A stretch of DNA of 64,000 nt from Psychromonas ingrahamii 37 (lineage in GTDB: Bacteria > Pseudomonadota > Gammaproteobacteria > Enterobacterales > Psychromonadaceae), in NCBI RefSeq assembly GCF_000015285.1, contig NC_008709.1, positions 2,790,001 to 2,854,000 on the forward strand, given 5' to 3'. Shown one piece after another: positions 36,154 to 45,197 of the stretch (within the stretch, counting starts at the first letter, position 1; each line of letters starts with the position of its first letter). A model generated the notes under the pieces. The model was not told the origin of the DNA and did no database searches. It saw only the letters and a list, made by a program, of their open reading frames with translations. Position numbers and translations under genes: made by a program.

Positions 36154-36651
36154 ATGTTAAACAAAATATTAACTATTGGTGCGTTACTAATGAGCAGTTT
36201 GATTTTTATGCCTTTGGCACAAGCAAACAGTCATGTCATGAAAAAAGATATTGTTGATGTGGCTGTTGAAAATGGTTCGTTTACAACCCTTGTTGCAGCA
36301 TTAAAAGCAGCTGAATTGGTGGATACTTTAAAAGGTAAAGGACCTTTCACTGTGTTTGCACCAACTGACGAGGCATTTGCTAAATTACCTGAAGGCACGT
36401 TAGAAATGTTACTAATGCCTGAAAACAAAGAACAGTTGGTTTCAATACTAACCTACCATGTAGTTGCCGGCAAAGTAATGGCTAAAGATGTAATGAAACT
36501 CGACAGTGCAACAACTATTCAGGGACAAGATGTTATGGTGCACATCATGGACGGTAAAGTAATGATAGACGATGCTACCGTAGTGATAGCTGATGTCAAA
36601 GCAAGCAATGGCGTTATCCATGTAATAGACAGTGTGATTTTACCAAAATAA
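36154..36651 (+). CDS. Exported fasciclin-domain protein
   Basis: A 165-residue secreted protein with signal peptide ([24 protein letters not shown]) and one fasciclin (FAS1) domain filling the rest: [17 protein letters not shown] (H1 region), [12 protein letters not shown] (YH motif) and [14 protein letters not shown] (H2). Bacterial FAS1 proteins mediate surface adhesion or extracellular interactions; the partner is unknown. RBS AAAGGAAAG precedes the ATG. Monocistronic, with no neighbour on the same strand nearby. Confidence 0.93.
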   Translation: MLNKILTIGALLMSSLIFMPLAQANSHVMKKDIVDVAVENGSFTTLVAALKAAELVDTLKGKGPFTVFAPTDEAFAKLPEGTLEMLLMPENKEQLVSILTYHVVAGKVMAKDVMKLDSATTIQGQDVMVHIMDGKVMIDDATVVIADVKASNGVIHVIDSVILPK

Positions 36652-38263
36652 TTTCCACTTATCAGTGCACAGTTTAATCATTAAGCTGTGCACTATCAGC
36701 ATAATTATCAACTCTATAAAAAGATCGCGTAAAAGATCGTACAGCTAAATCTTTTGGTTTCTAAAGCACCAAACCAATGCCGATAGGAAATTTCTGTAGA
36801 TTTTTACTGAAAAAATTTCTTTGAATGGCAAACAATCAAACAATTGCGGACACCCATTAATTACAATAGCTATCATTTAATGTAAAGACGCATAAATATC
36901 AGCACTAATAAGCAGCATTTAAGTGATTTATTAAGGTATCGAGCAAAATCTTATTGAAAAGCAGGTTAAATAGTTAGATGAACTGAATTTAACGCGTGTT
37001 GAAGACCCTCAATGAGCAGAGAGCATAGGTTGTCATTAAAGTATTTTAAATTAGGGATTAATGTAAACATCGATGCAATACATTTTTCTTGGCAATCCAG
37101 CATTTACCCCTATGTTCAGCGTAAGAGGATAATTATTCTAACGACCCTACCGCACCCTGATAATTTTTGCCAAAACTACTCGCTAATTCATACCAGGTCT
37201 TATCATCAATCCCCAATATATCAAGTAATTGAGGTTGAGTACCGAGTACCACACCCCGCTTATCATACCGTAATGCTCTGCTCGTCCAATCCAGTAATTC
37301 ATATAATCAATCAGCGAAAAAGGAATGCCTTGGGATAACCCTGCCCCCACTTGCCATCAGCTTATCAATGTTGGTATTGAATAAAGACTGCTCCAGCGCA
37401 GACAAACGTCTTCATCGGTTAACTCACTGTTTTCTAATTCATTAACATGCAAAACCAGATGCCTTTTATTTAAACTACGGAGATTAGATATGATGGCATA
37501 AGCGCAGGTATCAATATTAAAAATGAAGGTTAAAAATAGAGGTTAAAGACTGGAGGCGTTCGACCATCGATTGTCTGCGATACTCAAAGCTTTGCCCGCT
37601 GAACTTATCCTAGCCGCATAAAAAAGCACGACGTACACAACGGGAAATATAATGACAAATTTTTAGGGAATAAATTGAACAACTCAGCTGGCTTCGAAAA
37701 AGTGAATAACAGGGATGTTATTCATAAAATAAGGTGTATCAACCAAGGACACTTGTGTTGCACGAGATTGCGTCATAATAAGCTCCTAATCATTCAAAAC
37801 AGTGTCTAAATAAAATAGAGAAGCGGATTAATATTTAATCAATTAGATGGGTGTCCAGCTATTAAGTTTTTTGAGGTCTATCAGATGGGTGTCCAGCTAT
37901 TATCGTTTTAAAAAATAGGTAATTTTATAATGAGTGACTTCTGGTTCTGGTATTCTTATTTAGATAAAATCAACTTTTAAGCATTAAATTAACCTATATA
38001 TCAATTAGTTAATAATTAATTAGCAAAATTAACATTTATTTAACAAAGTCAACATTTTTTTAACAAAATCCTTGACTACAATGGGAATTAAACTTAATTT
38101 ACGATCCGCTATGATATTGATTTAAAATAGTCTTTGCATAAAATGCAGATCTATTTCTCCTAAAGACAATATAATAGCTAAGAACACGAACAGATCTTTA
38201 TTACGATTATTGCGCTCTCATATGCAATGGATTGGCAACGTATTATCAGTATAAGGTTTTTTT
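36652..38263. other. Repeat-rich gap with a dead transposase; no intact gene
   Basis: Contains a family B copy (about 36735-36890, GCACCAAACCAATGCCGATA), the RAYT relic (37120-37776), two reversed family C motifs (GATGGGTGTCCAGCTATTA at about 37845 and 37884) and AT-rich DNA with the chrA promoter. Confidence 0.6.
37120..37776 (-). pseudogene. Decayed REP-associated transposase, split by a family D repeat
   Basis: A good RBS (AGGAGCTTATT) and ATG at 37776 open a frame reading TQSRATQVSLVDTPY, clearly a RAYT start. It is interrupted by a family D repeat (about 37680-37735), then resumes as SRCVRRAFLCG and YRRQSMVERLQSL, IDTCAYAI and a late GAVGSLE segment. Stop codons and deletions run through it and the HUH motif is lost. 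The approximate 3' limit is by eye. Confidence 0.8.
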
Positions 38264-39526
38264 ATGCGTGTAAATACCCGAGAATTAACTAAGCAAACAC
38301 CTCCCTCGCTACCTACCCTATTTTGGATATTTCTCAAAATTGGCAGCACAGCTTTTGGCGGCTTTATGGCGCTGATATCCGTAGTTAAAAATTACCTTGT
38401 TGATAGAGAGAAACTACTTACCGATGAGGATATGCTAGACGGAATATCACTTGCAACAATATTACCTGGGCCTGTGGCGGTAAATGTTGTCGCTTATGCA
38501 GGCTACCGAATTCGTGGCGTTGCAGGTGCAATAACATGCGCAACAGCTGTCACCCTCCCCTCTTTCTTTCTTATTCTTTTTTTAAGTTATGCTTATTTTA
38601 CTTGGGGCGAAATACCCAGTGTTAGCAATATATTTAAAGGTATCCTGCCAGCCGTAGCAGCCGTCATTGTCGCAACCTCGATTAACATGGGAAGAAAAGC
38701 CTTATCTAGTGCGATTGATTTAAGCATCGCTGTAACAGCGATGCTGATACTGATATTTATTGGCGGTTTCTACAGTACTATAATCATTATTATATTAGCC
38801 GGTTGTATTGGTTGGCTGTTATTTAAAAAGGAAATACTTCTCACCTCTCAAAAAGAATATCCTGAAAAATCAACAGTACAGAAAATGAGCGAAGCAGATA
38901 AAACTCGCGGCCAAATCAGTAAGAACAAGCTTCGCTTAATGCCTATCATTACTGTTTCAGGTGTAAGTGTTGTTGCCATCCTATCGACATTGTTCAATGC
39001 TCAAACACTTCTGGCAGGAAAACTTTTCGCAACGTTTGCAGGCATGAGCGTACTCTTATTTGGCGGCGGTTTTGTTTTTATCCCCCTAATGCAAGAATCT
39101 GTCGTTGAAACATACCAGTGGGTTACCCATAAAGAGTTTATTGATGCTATAGCGATGGGCCAAATCACCCCTGGACCCATTTTAATTAGCGCAACATTTA
39201 TAGGCTATAAAGTAGCTGGAGTGCTTGGTGCAACTATTGCCACCATCGGAATTTTTGTACCACCCGCTATCATTATGCTGATCTGCACACATTACCTGGA
39301 GCGCGTTAAACACTCGTATAATCTCAGGGCAATTCTTAAAGGCATTCGCTGTGCTGTCATTGGTATGATTGCCTCAGCCGCTTATATAGTTTCATTATCA
39401 GCTGAATACAATTTAATATCATTGGCTATCTTCATTGTTTCAATCTTTGCGTTATTAAAACTTAAGTTAGAAGTAGTCTGGATTATTCCTTTGGCAGGAA
39501 TAACAGGGCTACTTGCTTTTACATGA
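38264..39526 (+). CDS. chrA: Chromate transporter ChrA
   Basis: A 420-residue inner-membrane protein of the CHR superfamily, full-length type with two homologous halves. Each half has its signature: FLKIGSTAFGGFMALI and LPGPVAVN in the first, MSVLLFGGGFVFIPLM and ITPGPILISATFIGY in the second. ChrA exports chromate by proton or sulfate-linked exchange. RBS AAGG precedes the ATG. It is followed 76 bp later by a sulfotransferase gene; both handle sulfate-like groups, but a link is only a guess. Confidence 0.93.
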   Translation: MRVNTRELTKQTPPSLPTLFWIFLKIGSTAFGGFMALISVVKNYLVDREKLLTDEDMLDGISLATILPGPVAVNVVAYAGYRIRGVAGAITCATAVTLPSFFLILFLSYAYFTWGEIPSVSNIFKGILPAVAAVIVATSINMGRKALSSAIDLSIAVTAMLILIFIGGFYSTIIIIILAGCIGWLLFKKEILLTSQKEYPEKSTVQKMSEADKTRGQISKNKLRLMPIITVSGVSVVAILSTLFNAQTLLAGKLFATFAGMSVLLFGGGFVFIPLMQESVVETYQWVTHKEFIDAIAMGQITPGPILISATFIGYKVAGVLGATIATIGIFVPPAIIMLICTHYLERVKHSYNLRAILKGIRCAVIGMIASAAYIVSLSAEYNLISLAIFIVSIFALLKLKLEVVWIIPLAGITGLLAFT

Positions 39527-39602
39527 TTTTTTAAGCTAAACACTCTTATAAATAATATTTTTACTTATTTTAATACCTTTTTAAAACACTAGGGAAAAAA
39601 TT

Positions 39603-40610
39603 ATGACACCTATATTTATGATTGGAACTCAACGATCTGGCTCAAATTTATTAAGACTAATGCTAAATCAGCTGAGCGATATAGCTTCTCCACATCCACC
39701 ACATATATTAGAGCGCATGTTTCCTTTGGTTGAATCTTATGGAGATTTGGATCTTGATGTTAACTATAAAAAATTAATTGATGACATTTGTAGACTGGTG
39801 GAGCTAAACCCCGTCGAATGGAGCGGAATTACTTTTGATCGAAGTAAAATAAAATCACATGCCACAGGCAGGTCACTGCTCGGTGTTTATGCCGCAATTC
39901 ATGATCTTTACACTGAAAGTCAAGGTGCTAAAACATGGTGCTGTAAAAGTCTCGCTAATATAAAGTACATAAACCAAATTGAAGAACACTTTGAAAACCC
40001 TAAATATATTTACTTATATCGAGATGGCCGCGATGTCGCTTTATCATTTCAAAAGGCAGTTGTAGGTGAAAAGCACATTTATAACATTGCAACTGGCTGG
40101 TCAAAAACACAAAAAATTGCCTTAGACTTTAAAAAACTAATTGATAAAAAACGTTTTTTCTGTATTAGTTATGAGGAACTCACGCAAGGCCCCGAAAAAA
40201 TCGCTAGGTCTCTTTGTGAATTTTTAGGTGTAGAGTACGTCCCTGAAATTCTTGAGTTCCATAAAAGTAATGAAGCTAAAAACGCAGCCAAATCTAGCGA
40301 GTTATGGGGCAATGTCACTAGCCCGATCATAACAAATAACAGCAGGAAATTTCTGGCAGAAATGTCACCAGCTAACATTGAAATTTTTGAATCCGTTTCT
40401 GGAAATATATTAGACGAACTAGGCTACGAGAGATGCAGAATTGTTCTCGGTGAAGAAAAAATATTTTCACACGACGAAATTGATAGCTTCAATAGTTTAA
40501 ATACAAAAATGAAGCAGGAAAAAATGTCACAGGTTGATGAAAAAGACAAGCAGCGCCGTGAACGTCAAACTGAATTATTAAAAGAAATTAAAAATAGACC
40601 GATCGCATAG
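39603..40610 (+). CDS. Sulfotransferase
   Basis: A 335-residue PAPS-dependent sulfotransferase. The 5'-phosphosulfate loop is at the N-terminus (GTQRSGSNLLRLML) and the 3'-phosphate site is readable (IYLYRDGRDVALSFQ). Sulfotransferases move sulfate from PAPS to a hydroxyl or amine on a small molecule or sugar. No PAPS gene is in view. RBS AGGGA. A charged C-terminal tail (KQRRERQTELLKEIK) is unusual and may be a coiled coil. Confidence 0.88.
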   Translation: MTPIFMIGTQRSGSNLLRLMLNQLSDIASPHPPHILERMFPLVESYGDLDLDVNYKKLIDDICRLVELNPVEWSGITFDRSKIKSHATGRSLLGVYAAIHDLYTESQGAKTWCCKSLANIKYINQIEEHFENPKYIYLYRDGRDVALSFQKAVVGEKHIYNIATGWSKTQKIALDFKKLIDKKRFFCISYEELTQGPEKIARSLCEFLGVEYVPEILEFHKSNEAKNAAKSSELWGNVTSPIITNNSRKFLAEMSPANIEIFESVSGNILDELGYERCRIVLGEEKIFSHDEIDSFNSLNTKMKQEKMSQVDEKDKQRRERQTELLKEIKNRPIA

Positions 40611-40618
40611 TTTGAACT

Positions 40619-40801
40619 CAACACCCACCGACTAAAGTAGGTGGGTTTACGGATTTAAGACCCTATTTTTTAGTTATCAGTTTTAAAATAATAATCAACT
40701 TTAGGCTCAAAATGATGGGCTAAATACTCTTTAGTCATTTCTTTACTAACATCTCTCGATGTAACACAAAAATATCTTCTAGACCAAAAATGGCGTCCCC
40801 A
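40619..40801 (-). mobile_element. IS200/IS605-type relic: end hairpin and transposase C-terminus
   Basis: A hairpin (ACCCACC...GGTGGGT, 40622-40647) like IS200-family ends is followed on the minus strand by the last ~44 codons of a Y1 transposase: WGRHFWSRRYFCVT, SKEMTKEYLAHHFE, then a stop at 40670. The rest of the element is absent, so it cannot move itself. The hairpin could act as a terminator for the sulfotransferase gene. Confidence 0.75.
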
Positions 40802-40977
40802 GTATCATTTTTTTGAAAAAAAGATCGGATAAAAAGATGGGGCAGCCAATTTTTTCTTTAAATGCTATGTTAAATAAAAGCGGGCTGACTTGTGACGTCT
40901 AGCAACCAATGGAATAAAACTTAATGTCTGCTGTGTATTACCTGGGACAAAATGCTCAATAGCACAATAAGTATTAT

Positions 40978-41238
40978 TTACTCTGTAATACCAATAAACT
41001 TATTCACTTTTTGAGTTACACATAATCTTTTATTCACTTTTCTAGAGACAACAACGGCAACAATCACGAGAGGGAAAAAAAGCAATCTTTTCCCTGTATC
41101 AGTTAAACTCATATGCCATTCAGGATTTAAAAAAGCGATAAAAATAACAGGAAAGATAGCCAGAACAACAACAAAAATAATGGTCATAGTTAATTTGATT
41201 AGATTACGTAAAATAAATGCTAATAAAGTATGCTTCAT
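40978..41238 (-). CDS. Small membrane protein, unknown function
   Basis: An 86-residue product with two membrane helices, about residues 7-34 and 47-64, and a basic C-terminus (SRKVNKRLCVTQKVNKF). No family is recognised. An AAGGATAAAAAATAGC segment before the ATG could serve as a ribosome-binding site. It stands in repeat-rich DNA without an operon partner. Confidence 0.45.
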   Translation of the reverse strand: MKHTLLAFILRNLIKLTMTIIFVVVLAIFPVIFIAFLNPEWHMSLTDTGKRLLFFPLVIVAVVVSRKVNKRLCVTQKVNKFIGITE

Positions 41239-42250
41239 GCTATTTTTTATCCTTAAAAATATAATGCCTTGTAACTGGCGCGTAGTTTAGTCTGTTTTTA
41301 CGGTCTCTTTGTTTTAGCAAAGACCGCGAAAAATATATCGATTCCGAGTGCAGCAGCTTCGTTAGGGAATGTGCTTAATACATAAATAATTTTCATATTA
41401 TCAATGAATATATTCCGTTGTCATTAGCCTTATATCAACTTAGGTGCTGTCGATGTTTATAGTGCAAGGCTAAATTTGAGAAAAAATATAATCAATTTCA
41501 TGCGTTCTCAATAGCCCGTTTTCTATTAAATAATCAGCATCAGAACCCCCTAATTCCGCTAATCTAAAGGGGCAAATTACATTCTAAATTGTCTAACGGT
41601 GTATTAGTCTACATTCTGACTAATGCACATTTTAAATTTAATTTATTGGTAGAAAATCATATCATAACAAGCTGATAAAACAGTTAGATAGATCCAATTC
41701 TTGATTGTAAACCGACATTTTATATTGGGGAAATAACATATTTTCATTTATTGAAATCTCTATCAGGGGGTGTTCGGGGACAACTAAAAACTTTTCAGGG
41801 TACAACAAAGACAGAACAACTATTTTTATTTTTCAATCACTTCAATATATTACATTACAATTAAAACCAATGCGGTGAGGAAATTTTCGTAGGTTATTAT
41901 TGTGGTCAACAAACACGTTAGCAAGATAAAACATCGAGCGAGTCAAATTGAACCGAGGGTGAGAAAAAAGAGAGCATCTGCTTATCGCTTATTGATAGTA
42001 CCAAGGCATCAGGATCAAGCTAATATTTTAAACAATGGGCATCCTCCGAAGTAAAGAAAAAATACAAGAGCCAAGGGTGGAAAAGCTTAATGCACAGCCA
42101 TTCAGACCTGATCCCGTAATCTGCTTAGCCTGCTAGTAAGAGAATCAGCCAACTATCTAATAAGGTGATTGACAATATCATCCTAATATAAATATATGTT
42201 TTTATCGGGTTGAACCTTTATCCGTAAGGATGCAGTTACAGCATTCTTTA
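41239..42250. other. Long gap with family E and B repeats, no gene seen
   Basis: A family E element (about 41608-41690: TTAGTCTACATTCTGACTAA, then AATTTATTGGTAGAAAATC) and a degenerate family B copy (about 41866-41960) occupy part of it. Frames are short and broken; the rest looks like decayed sequence. Confidence 0.55.
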
Positions 42251-42445
42251 TTATTCCTCAGCAGTCACTTCGACTAATGATTCTTCGGGGAAAATACCTT
42301 CATCAAGCTTATCCCCTGCAAACCACTGACATTCATAGTTCCCAGTAAATTCATCATCAATATTGACGAATACCTTGTTAACCGTCATTTCAGGCCCACC
42401 TGATTTTAGTTTTACGACATCACCTGTGCTATATATATTGATCAT
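42251..42445 (-). CDS. DUF2158/YodC-family protein
   Basis: A 64-residue protein of the YodC-like family: TGDVVKLKSGGPEMTV, then YECQWFAGDKLDEGIFPEESL. Family members form a small beta-barrel of unknown function. A strong TAGGAGG ribosome-binding site lies just before the ATG. Confidence 0.85.
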   Translation of the reverse strand: MINIYSTGDVVKLKSGGPEMTVNKVFVNIDDEFTGNYECQWFAGDKLDEGIFPEESLVEVTAEE

Positions 42446-43213
42446 ATTTCCTCCTAAATTTTAATTATATGAATATATATTTACGATTGAAATTGAAATT
42501 ATAATAGACTACTAAAGAGCGCCTAATGAGACTGTAGAATTTCTCCATTTTCATAAAAAACCAGTGATTCTGCAACTTCAACGTCTTAATAACAGGAAAA
42601 ATTCGAGTGGCTAAATAGAGTGAAGCGAAATAGCCAGCCGTATTTTTTCCTTATTGATAAATTTGTTAGGTACAAATTTATAGTTCAGATTAAATTCGTT
42701 GCCTACCTTGCCCCCCTTTCTTATAACCTCGAGAATTTAAAAACACCTTAACACCTCATTTTCTGCTGTTGAATACCAACTCCACAAGGTTGAGCAACCC
42801 GCAGCAACCCTCTATAAATGAACAAGATTTTTTGGCAGCCATTGATAGCTTGAATAATTGCGTTAATCATAGTAAATCCTCTTATTAAATATTATTTTCA
42901 AATATAAACTTTAGAACTATATATGAGTGTGCAATTCCGACTGAACCTAACAATATATTAGTCTGAATTATTACCAATACACATTTAAAAATTAATTTAT
43001 TGATAAAAAAATACAACAACATACTTATAAAACAGTTAGAGATCTGTATAAATCAAAAAAATTGCAAGAAATAAAAATAGAACAACCAAAAATTTCCCGA
43101 TTACCGCTCCCTGTTACTAGACCTTCATGACAAATAGTCGCTGGTAAAAACCACTTGATAAGCGTACACTTATCAAACTTTTCTACTCACATTCCTCATT
43201 AAAGCGAGTCAAA
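42446..43213. other. Gap with a family E element and a possible small ORF
   Basis: A family E repeat lies at about 42955-43045 (TTAGTCTGAATTATTACCAA, then AATTTATTGATAAAAAAATA). The only frame with an RBS is the 40-residue one described separately. No other gene is seen. Confidence 0.5.
42748..42870 (-). CDS. Possible 40-residue peptide
   Basis: A short frame opens at ATG 42870 behind AAGAGGATTTACT, a plausible ribosome-binding site. The product begins MINAIIQAINGCQKILF and has three cysteines. No family is recognised and there is no synteny support, so it may be chance or a gene remnant. Confidence 0.25.
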   Translation of the reverse strand: MINAIIQAINGCQKILFIYRGLLRVAQPCGVGIQQQKMRC

Positions 43214-43426
43214 ATGCCCCATAAGCCCAATCAAGATTGCTGTGATCACGGCGGAAAACGCAACGGTTGCGGTCGCAAGCCCGGCGTGAAAACTCAACCT
43301 ATTCGCCTGCCTGCATGGTTGCTTGAGCAGTTGAGTGAAGAAGGAGACCCAAGACAGATGATTATCGATGCCTGCCTTGCTCAGCATCCATCAATCTGTA
43401 ATAAAGGCCCTGCGATTAATGACTAA
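43214..43426 (+). CDS. Small ribbon-helix-helix-like protein upstream of the ABC exporter
   Basis: A 70-residue protein with a Gly/Arg/Lys-rich N-terminus (GGKRNGCGRKPG) that resembles small phage-like or regulator tails, followed by IRLPAWLLEQL and DPRQMIIDACLA, a pattern that fits a ribbon-helix-helix DNA-binding fold. Its stop overlaps the start of the first exporter gene (ATGACTAA), so it is translationally coupled and may regulate the exporter. An AAAGCGAG motif precedes the ATG, a weak RBS. Confidence 0.6.
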   Translation: MPHKPNQDCCDHGGKRNGCGRKPGVKTQPIRLPAWLLEQLSEEGDPRQMIIDACLAQHPSICNKGPAIND

Positions 43427-45197
43427 ATCTAAATTTATACTGCACTATTTCCTGTTAAACAAATTTTCTTATTTGTTTGCAATTGTCTGTATTTTTGTAG
43501 TTAATTACCTGCAGGTGGAAATTCCCCGCTATATCCAGCTTGCCGTTGATCTACTTAACGAGTCAACACTTGCCTCGAAACAGGGCCTAGTTGAAAACGT
43601 ACAATGGGTGATTGCACTGTCGGTGGTAATGGTGGTGATCCGTATTCTGTCCCGGGTATATTCGTTAAACCCAGGCCGCATTACAGAAGCGACCTTGAAA
43701 AATGATATTTTTCAGCGTTTGAACCGGCTTCCTTCAACCTTTCACGCGCAATTTGCGTCCGGCAAACTGATATCTATTATCAATAATGACCTTAACGGTA
43801 TTCGCCTGTTTTATGGTATTGGGTTTTTACAGCTGTTTAATATTTTATTTGCATTGTCTCTTACACCGATTTGGATGTGGAAAATCTCTCCAGCATTAAC
43901 TCTGTACTCTGTGATCCCAATCATTATTGCCTCCATTATTTTCCGCATTGGTTTTAGAAGATTGCGCGCCTTACAGGCAGAACGATTGACACGTTTGCAG
44001 GATTTATCTGAGCAGTTGATGAACTATCTGGGCGGGATCGACTTGATTAAAAATCAGCAGATGGGAGAGTGGGTGACCAGCGAACTGAATGAAGTCAATC
44101 GCCGTCTCTTTGATTGCACCATGAAAATAGCCAAAATCCAAACCATCTTTATGCCTATTCTGGATTACGCCAACCATTTTATGAAAGTGCTGATATTGGG
44201 ACTGGGCGGTTATTATCTTTTACAGGAAAAACTGTCGATTGGTGAAATTACTGCCTTTTTGTCCTATTCCGTACTCTTGGCTATACCGCTAATGCACTTG
44301 GGCCGAATTGTCACGGTTTATCAAATGGGTATGATCAGTATTGATAGTGTGCAGAATATTCTCAATAATGAGGTGCCAAGCACGGATCTGTTGAGAATGG
44401 ACATTGATCAAAAATCCGCCTTACGAAAATCAACACTTTTAGTAAAAAACCTCAGTTACTGCTATCCAAGCGCCACGAATGGACAATCGGAGATGGTGCT
44501 AAAAGACCTCAACTTTTCCATTGAACCCGGTGAGAAAGTCGGCGTTTTAGGCAGCATTGGTGCCGGTAAAAGTACGCTGGTAAATTGTTTAAATCATCAC
44601 TTGTCTCTTCAAGCCGGGCAAATTTTTTGGGGTAACAAAGATATTACGCAGGTATCGCGTCAGGATTGGCGCAGCTATGTCCGGACCATTACTCAGGACC
44701 CTTTTCTCTTTTCTGATACTATTTCTGAGAATGTTAAGTTTGGCTCCAAACAACAAGATCAAGCAGCTGATCAACTCGACATGGAGCAGGTGCTCGAACT
44801 CAGCCAGTTAAGCGAAGATGTGCGACGTTTTAGTGACGGCGACCAAACACTGGTGGGTGAAAAAGGCATTATGCTATCGGGGGGACAAAAGCAGCGTCTG
44901 AGTATCGCCCGAGCTCTGCTGACACCCAGCGACCTGATTATTATGGACAATGTATTGTCTGCCGTGGATTACGAAACCGAGCGAACCATTCTAAAAGGGG
45001 TATTCAATCGCATTGAGGGGCAGAGTTTGTTGGTGGTTTCTCACCGCGTCAGCGCGCTGGAATACATGGATAAAATTTTGGTATTGGAACAGGGTGAAAT
45101 CATCGCCCGTGGCACGCACGCTCAACTACTTGAGTCATCCAGTTATTATCGCCATACCTGGCAATTACAGCAACATGAGACGGAGGACTCCGCATGA
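43419..45197 (+). CDS. ABC exporter half-transporter (degenerate ATP site)
   Basis: A 592-residue half-transporter: six-helix membrane domain (about 1-330) and nucleotide-binding domain (about 345-580). Walker A is GSIGAGKST, the signature LSGGQKQR, and the H-loop VVSHRVS. The residue after Walker B Asp, normally the catalytic Glu, is Asn (IIMDNVLSAVD). This marks it as the degenerate partner in a heterodimeric MdlAB/TmrAB-type exporter. The start is set by the overlap with the upstream small gene; an upstream frame to 43368 is less likely. Overlaps the next gene by 4 bp. Confidence 0.9.
   Translation: MTKSKFILHYFLLNKFSYLFAIVCIFVVNYLQVEIPRYIQLAVDLLNESTLASKQGLVENVQWVIALSVVMVVIRILSRVYSLNPGRITEATLKNDIFQRLNRLPSTFHAQFASGKLISIINNDLNGIRLFYGIGFLQLFNILFALSLTPIWMWKISPALTLYSVIPIIIASIIFRIGFRRLRALQAERLTRLQDLSEQLMNYLGGIDLIKNQQMGEWVTSELNEVNRRLFDCTMKIAKIQTIFMPILDYANHFMKVLILGLGGYYLLQEKLSIGEITAFLSYSVLLAIPLMHLGRIVTVYQMGMISIDSVQNILNNEVPSTDLLRMDIDQKSALRKSTLLVKNLSYCYPSATNGQSEMVLKDLNFSIEPGEKVGVLGSIGAGKSTLVNCLNHHLSLQAGQIFWGNKDITQVSRQDWRSYVRTITQDPFLFSDTISENVKFGSKQQDQAADQLDMEQVLELSQLSEDVRRFSDGDQTLVGEKGIMLSGGQKQRLSIARALLTPSDLIIMDNVLSAVDYETERTILKGVFNRIEGQSLLVVSHRVSALEYMDKILVLEQGEIIARGTHAQLLESSSYYRHTWQLQQHETEDSA

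Noticed and set aside
37012-37338. 108-codon plus-strand frame
   Set aside because: It overlaps the decayed transposase on the other strand and has no RBS or family likeness.
38264-40610. ChrA and sulfotransferase as one functional unit
   Set aside because: Co-direction and a 76-bp gap alone do not support shared function; the sulfotransferase has its own RBS and the link is a guess.
40978-41238. Toxin of a toxin-antitoxin pair
   Set aside because: Two membrane helices are suggestive, but there is no antitoxin gene or complementary RNA evidence nearby.
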